Assembly (NCBI GenBank): GCA_018816665.1
Contig: JAHIVM010000562.1
Coordinates: 1-6,227 of the forward strand
DNA from: Candidatus Zixiibacteriota bacterium
Lineage (GTDB): Bacteria > Zixibacteria > MSB-5A5 > GN15 > FEB-12
Reading direction: 5' to 3'
Length of the DNA: 6,227 nucleotides
Below, piece by piece: positions 4,762-6,227 of the stretch. Numbering within the stretch: position 1 is the stretch's first letter; each line of letters opens with the position of its first letter. The notes below the pieces were generated by a model. That model was not told the DNA's origin. It did not search any database and saw nothing but the letters and a program-made list of their open reading frames with translations. A program made the position numbers and the translations under genes.

Positions 4762-6227
4762 TCACCCGCCCACCTGGCACGGCATACCCATCCATGGCCA
4801 GATGAACCAGATAAAGATCGCCAGCACAACCATCAGGAGGATACTGGCCGGAATACCCTTCATGAAAAACTCGCCCGATGTAAACTGTTTGCTTTCATAG
4901 GCGATTGCATTCGGCGCGGCGCCCACCAGCAGCAGGAACGGCATACCTGACGTGGTCAGCGAGGCAAACAGGATGACTTCGGGCGCCACACCCAGGTACG
5001 GCGCGATAACCAGGGCCACCGGTAAACAAATGGCGATAGCCGCGACATTCATGATCAGGTTGGTCATGACCAGTACGAAAAACGCGATGCCGATGACAAA
5101 CAGGAACCAGTGCGCATCCTGGAACAGCGCCAGCCAGTTGATAGCCAGCCACTCCGCCGCACCGGTATCCCAGAGACAGAAACCAATGCTCATGGCCCCA
5201 CCGAAGAGCAGAACAATATTCCACGGAATCTTCTCGAGATCCTCTATCGTCAGAATCTTGAAGAGGAAGAAAAGCACGGTCGACACCATGATGATGGCGC
5301 TTTTGTTCAGCGGCTCCAGAACCGGGATGACGGAGCGAAGGCTCATTGTCGCAATGGTCAGTCCGACGATCACTATGGTGAGAATCTCGGTGCCGCTCAT
5401 GCCGCCCAGTTTGGCGTTCAACGCCCTGGCCCTATCCCGCAGCCCGGGGATAACCTTCTTCTCCGGCTTGTACACGAGCATGAAAAAGCCCCAGAGCAGA
5501 AAGATCATTACCCAGCCCAGGGGAAACATGTAATAGGTCAATTCGAAGAACGTAATCTCCTGCCCCACGATATCCTTGAAGAACCCGATCGCCACGGCGC
5601 CGCGCGCTGCGCCGAGCAAGGTGATAACGCTTCCGGCACCGGCCGTAAACGCCATCCCCATGAACAGACCCTTGCCGAATTTCGTGGGCTTGGTCTCGTC
5701 CGTGTACAGGGCATATATGGCCATGAGCAGCGGGTATATCGATGCCGCCACCGCCGTGTGAGCCATGATATGCGTGAAGGCCGCGGTCATAACAAAGCAG
5801 CCCAGGTAGATCATGCTGGTTTTCTCGCCCACCAGGGTGAGCATCTTGTACGCCAGACGCTTGGTCAGTCCGGTACGCGTAAAGGCCAGACCGATCACGA
5901 TTGACCCTATGATGAACCAGACCGACGGTGCCATGAAGTCGCCGAAGGCGGTTTCGGGGTCACGGATCAGCAGCAGCGCCTGGGTGATACCGATGACGAT
6001 ACTGGTGACACCGATCGGCACTACCTCAAACACCCACCAGACCGCCGCCAGGAGGAAAATCGCCAGAGCACCCTGCGCCTGAGGGGTCAGCACGAAGTGC
6101 TTGCCGCCCGGATCGATTGCGTCCGGCAGTGGCGGCGCGACATACATACCAACGAAAAGGCCCAGCCCAAGCAGCATGAAAAACAAACGCTTGAAGTCAA
6201 TATGCTTAACGACAGCGGCTATTCTGA
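4762..6227 (-). CDS. DASS/SLC13-type anion:sodium symporter, 5' end outside the window
   Basis: This is a polytopic inner-membrane transporter of the divalent anion:sodium symporter (SLC13, ArsB/NhaD-like fold) type, whose members take up di/tricarboxylates, sulfate or related anions. About 487 residues are visible. The frame is open to the right edge: 13 codons precede a TTG at 6184-6186, starting RIAAVVKHIDFKR, a basic cytoplasmic segment as expected before helix 1. That TTG has no ribosome binding site, so the true start is probably outside. Counting from the TTG codon as residue 1, family landmarks are the early VVPIGVTSIVIG (55-66), the first helical hairpin with MAHTAVAAS (141-149), LLGAARGAVAIGF (190-202), a central basic loop (about 240-262), the second hairpin with NLIMNVAAIAICLP (376-389) and LLVGAAPNAIAY (419-430). 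The two-fold repeat is therefore visible. The canonical Ser-Asn-Thr signatures are replaced by AHT and MNV, so substrate and ion coupling cannot be inherited from characterised members. Followed by its own terminator. Confidence 0.85.
   Translation of the reverse strand, partial: RIAAVVKHIDFKRLFFMLLGLGLFVGMYVAPPLPDAIDPGGKHFVLTPQAQGALAIFLLAAVWWVFEVVPIGVTSIVIGITQALLLIRDPETAFGDFMAPSVWFIIGSIVIGLAFTRTGLTKRLAYKMLTLVGEKTSMIYLGCFVMTAAFTHIMAHTAVAASIYPLLMAIYALYTDETKPTKFGKGLFMGMAFTAGAGSVITLLGAARGAVAIGFFKDIVGQEITFFELTYYMFPLGWVMIFLLWGFFMLVYKPEKKVIPGLRDRARALNAKLGGMSGTEILTIVIVGLTIATMSLRSVIPVLEPLNKSAIIMVSTVLFFLFKILTIEDLEKIPWNIVLLFGGAMSIGFCLWDTGAAEWLAINWLALFQDAHWFLFVIGIAFFVLVMTNLIMNVAAIAICLPVALVIAPYLGVAPEVILFASLTTSGMPFLLLVGAAPNAIAYESKQFTSGEFFMKGIPASILLMVVLAIFIWFIWPWMGMPCQVGG

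Noticed and set aside
5110..5904. Plus-strand open frame of 264 codons opposite the transporter
   Set aside because: It is antisense to clear membrane-protein coding sequence; its low-complexity polar composition matches a shadow frame.
1..6227. CRISPR array, insertion sequence or defence-type gene cluster
   Set aside because: No regularly spaced repeats, transposase, terminal inverted repeats or nuclease-like proteins were seen; gene content is ordinary housekeeping and transport.

Overview
The window is ordinary bacterial chromosome in which every supported gene lies on the minus strand. In transcription order (right to left) these are: a 5'-truncated DASS/SLC13-type membrane transporter (4762 to beyond 6227), DNA gyrase subunit A (2001-4424), a small class I SAM-dependent methyltransferase (1285-1854), a ten-helix EamA/DMT-family transporter (106-1059), and the first codons of a probable further gene (128 to beyond 1) that overlaps the end of the EamA gene and runs off the left edge.

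The units look mostly independent. The transporter ends at a strong intrinsic terminator (4704-4739), with a weaker hairpin plus T-run behind it (4601-4622). gyrA follows, with two sigma70-like promoter candidates in a 337-base spacer, and it ends at a 14-bp terminator hairpin with a GGAA tetraloop (1941-1978). The methyltransferase has its own near-perfect ribosome binding site 6 bases before a GTG start. The EamA gene has a plausible promoter (1158-1186) and a GAGGG ribosome binding site. The EamA gene and the partial gene at the left edge overlap by 23 bases and are probably co-transcribed. There is no obvious shared pathway: gyrA is housekeeping, and the two transporters and the methyltransferase are generic flanking genes.

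The organism cannot be named from this sequence. Base composition is moderately GC-rich by eye. From memory, the GyrA breakage-reunion domain (GDTSGNYHPHGE, VVYPTLVRMAQDF, then MRYPLVDGQGNFGSIDGD) reads more like the GyrA of Chlamydiae/PVC-type and related uncultured phyla than that of Proteobacteria or Firmicutes. An uncultured candidate-phylum bacterium is possible, but this is low confidence.

I found no CRISPR array, mobile element, RNA gene or defence-type system. The points worth a second look are protein-level: a GyrA quinolone pocket with Glu82-Gln83-Pro87 (E. coli numbering), a DASS-like transporter whose two Ser-Asn-Thr signatures are replaced by Ala-His-Thr and Met-Asn-Val, a methyltransferase with an unusual N-terminal CPWW motif, and the overlooked partial gene at the left edge.
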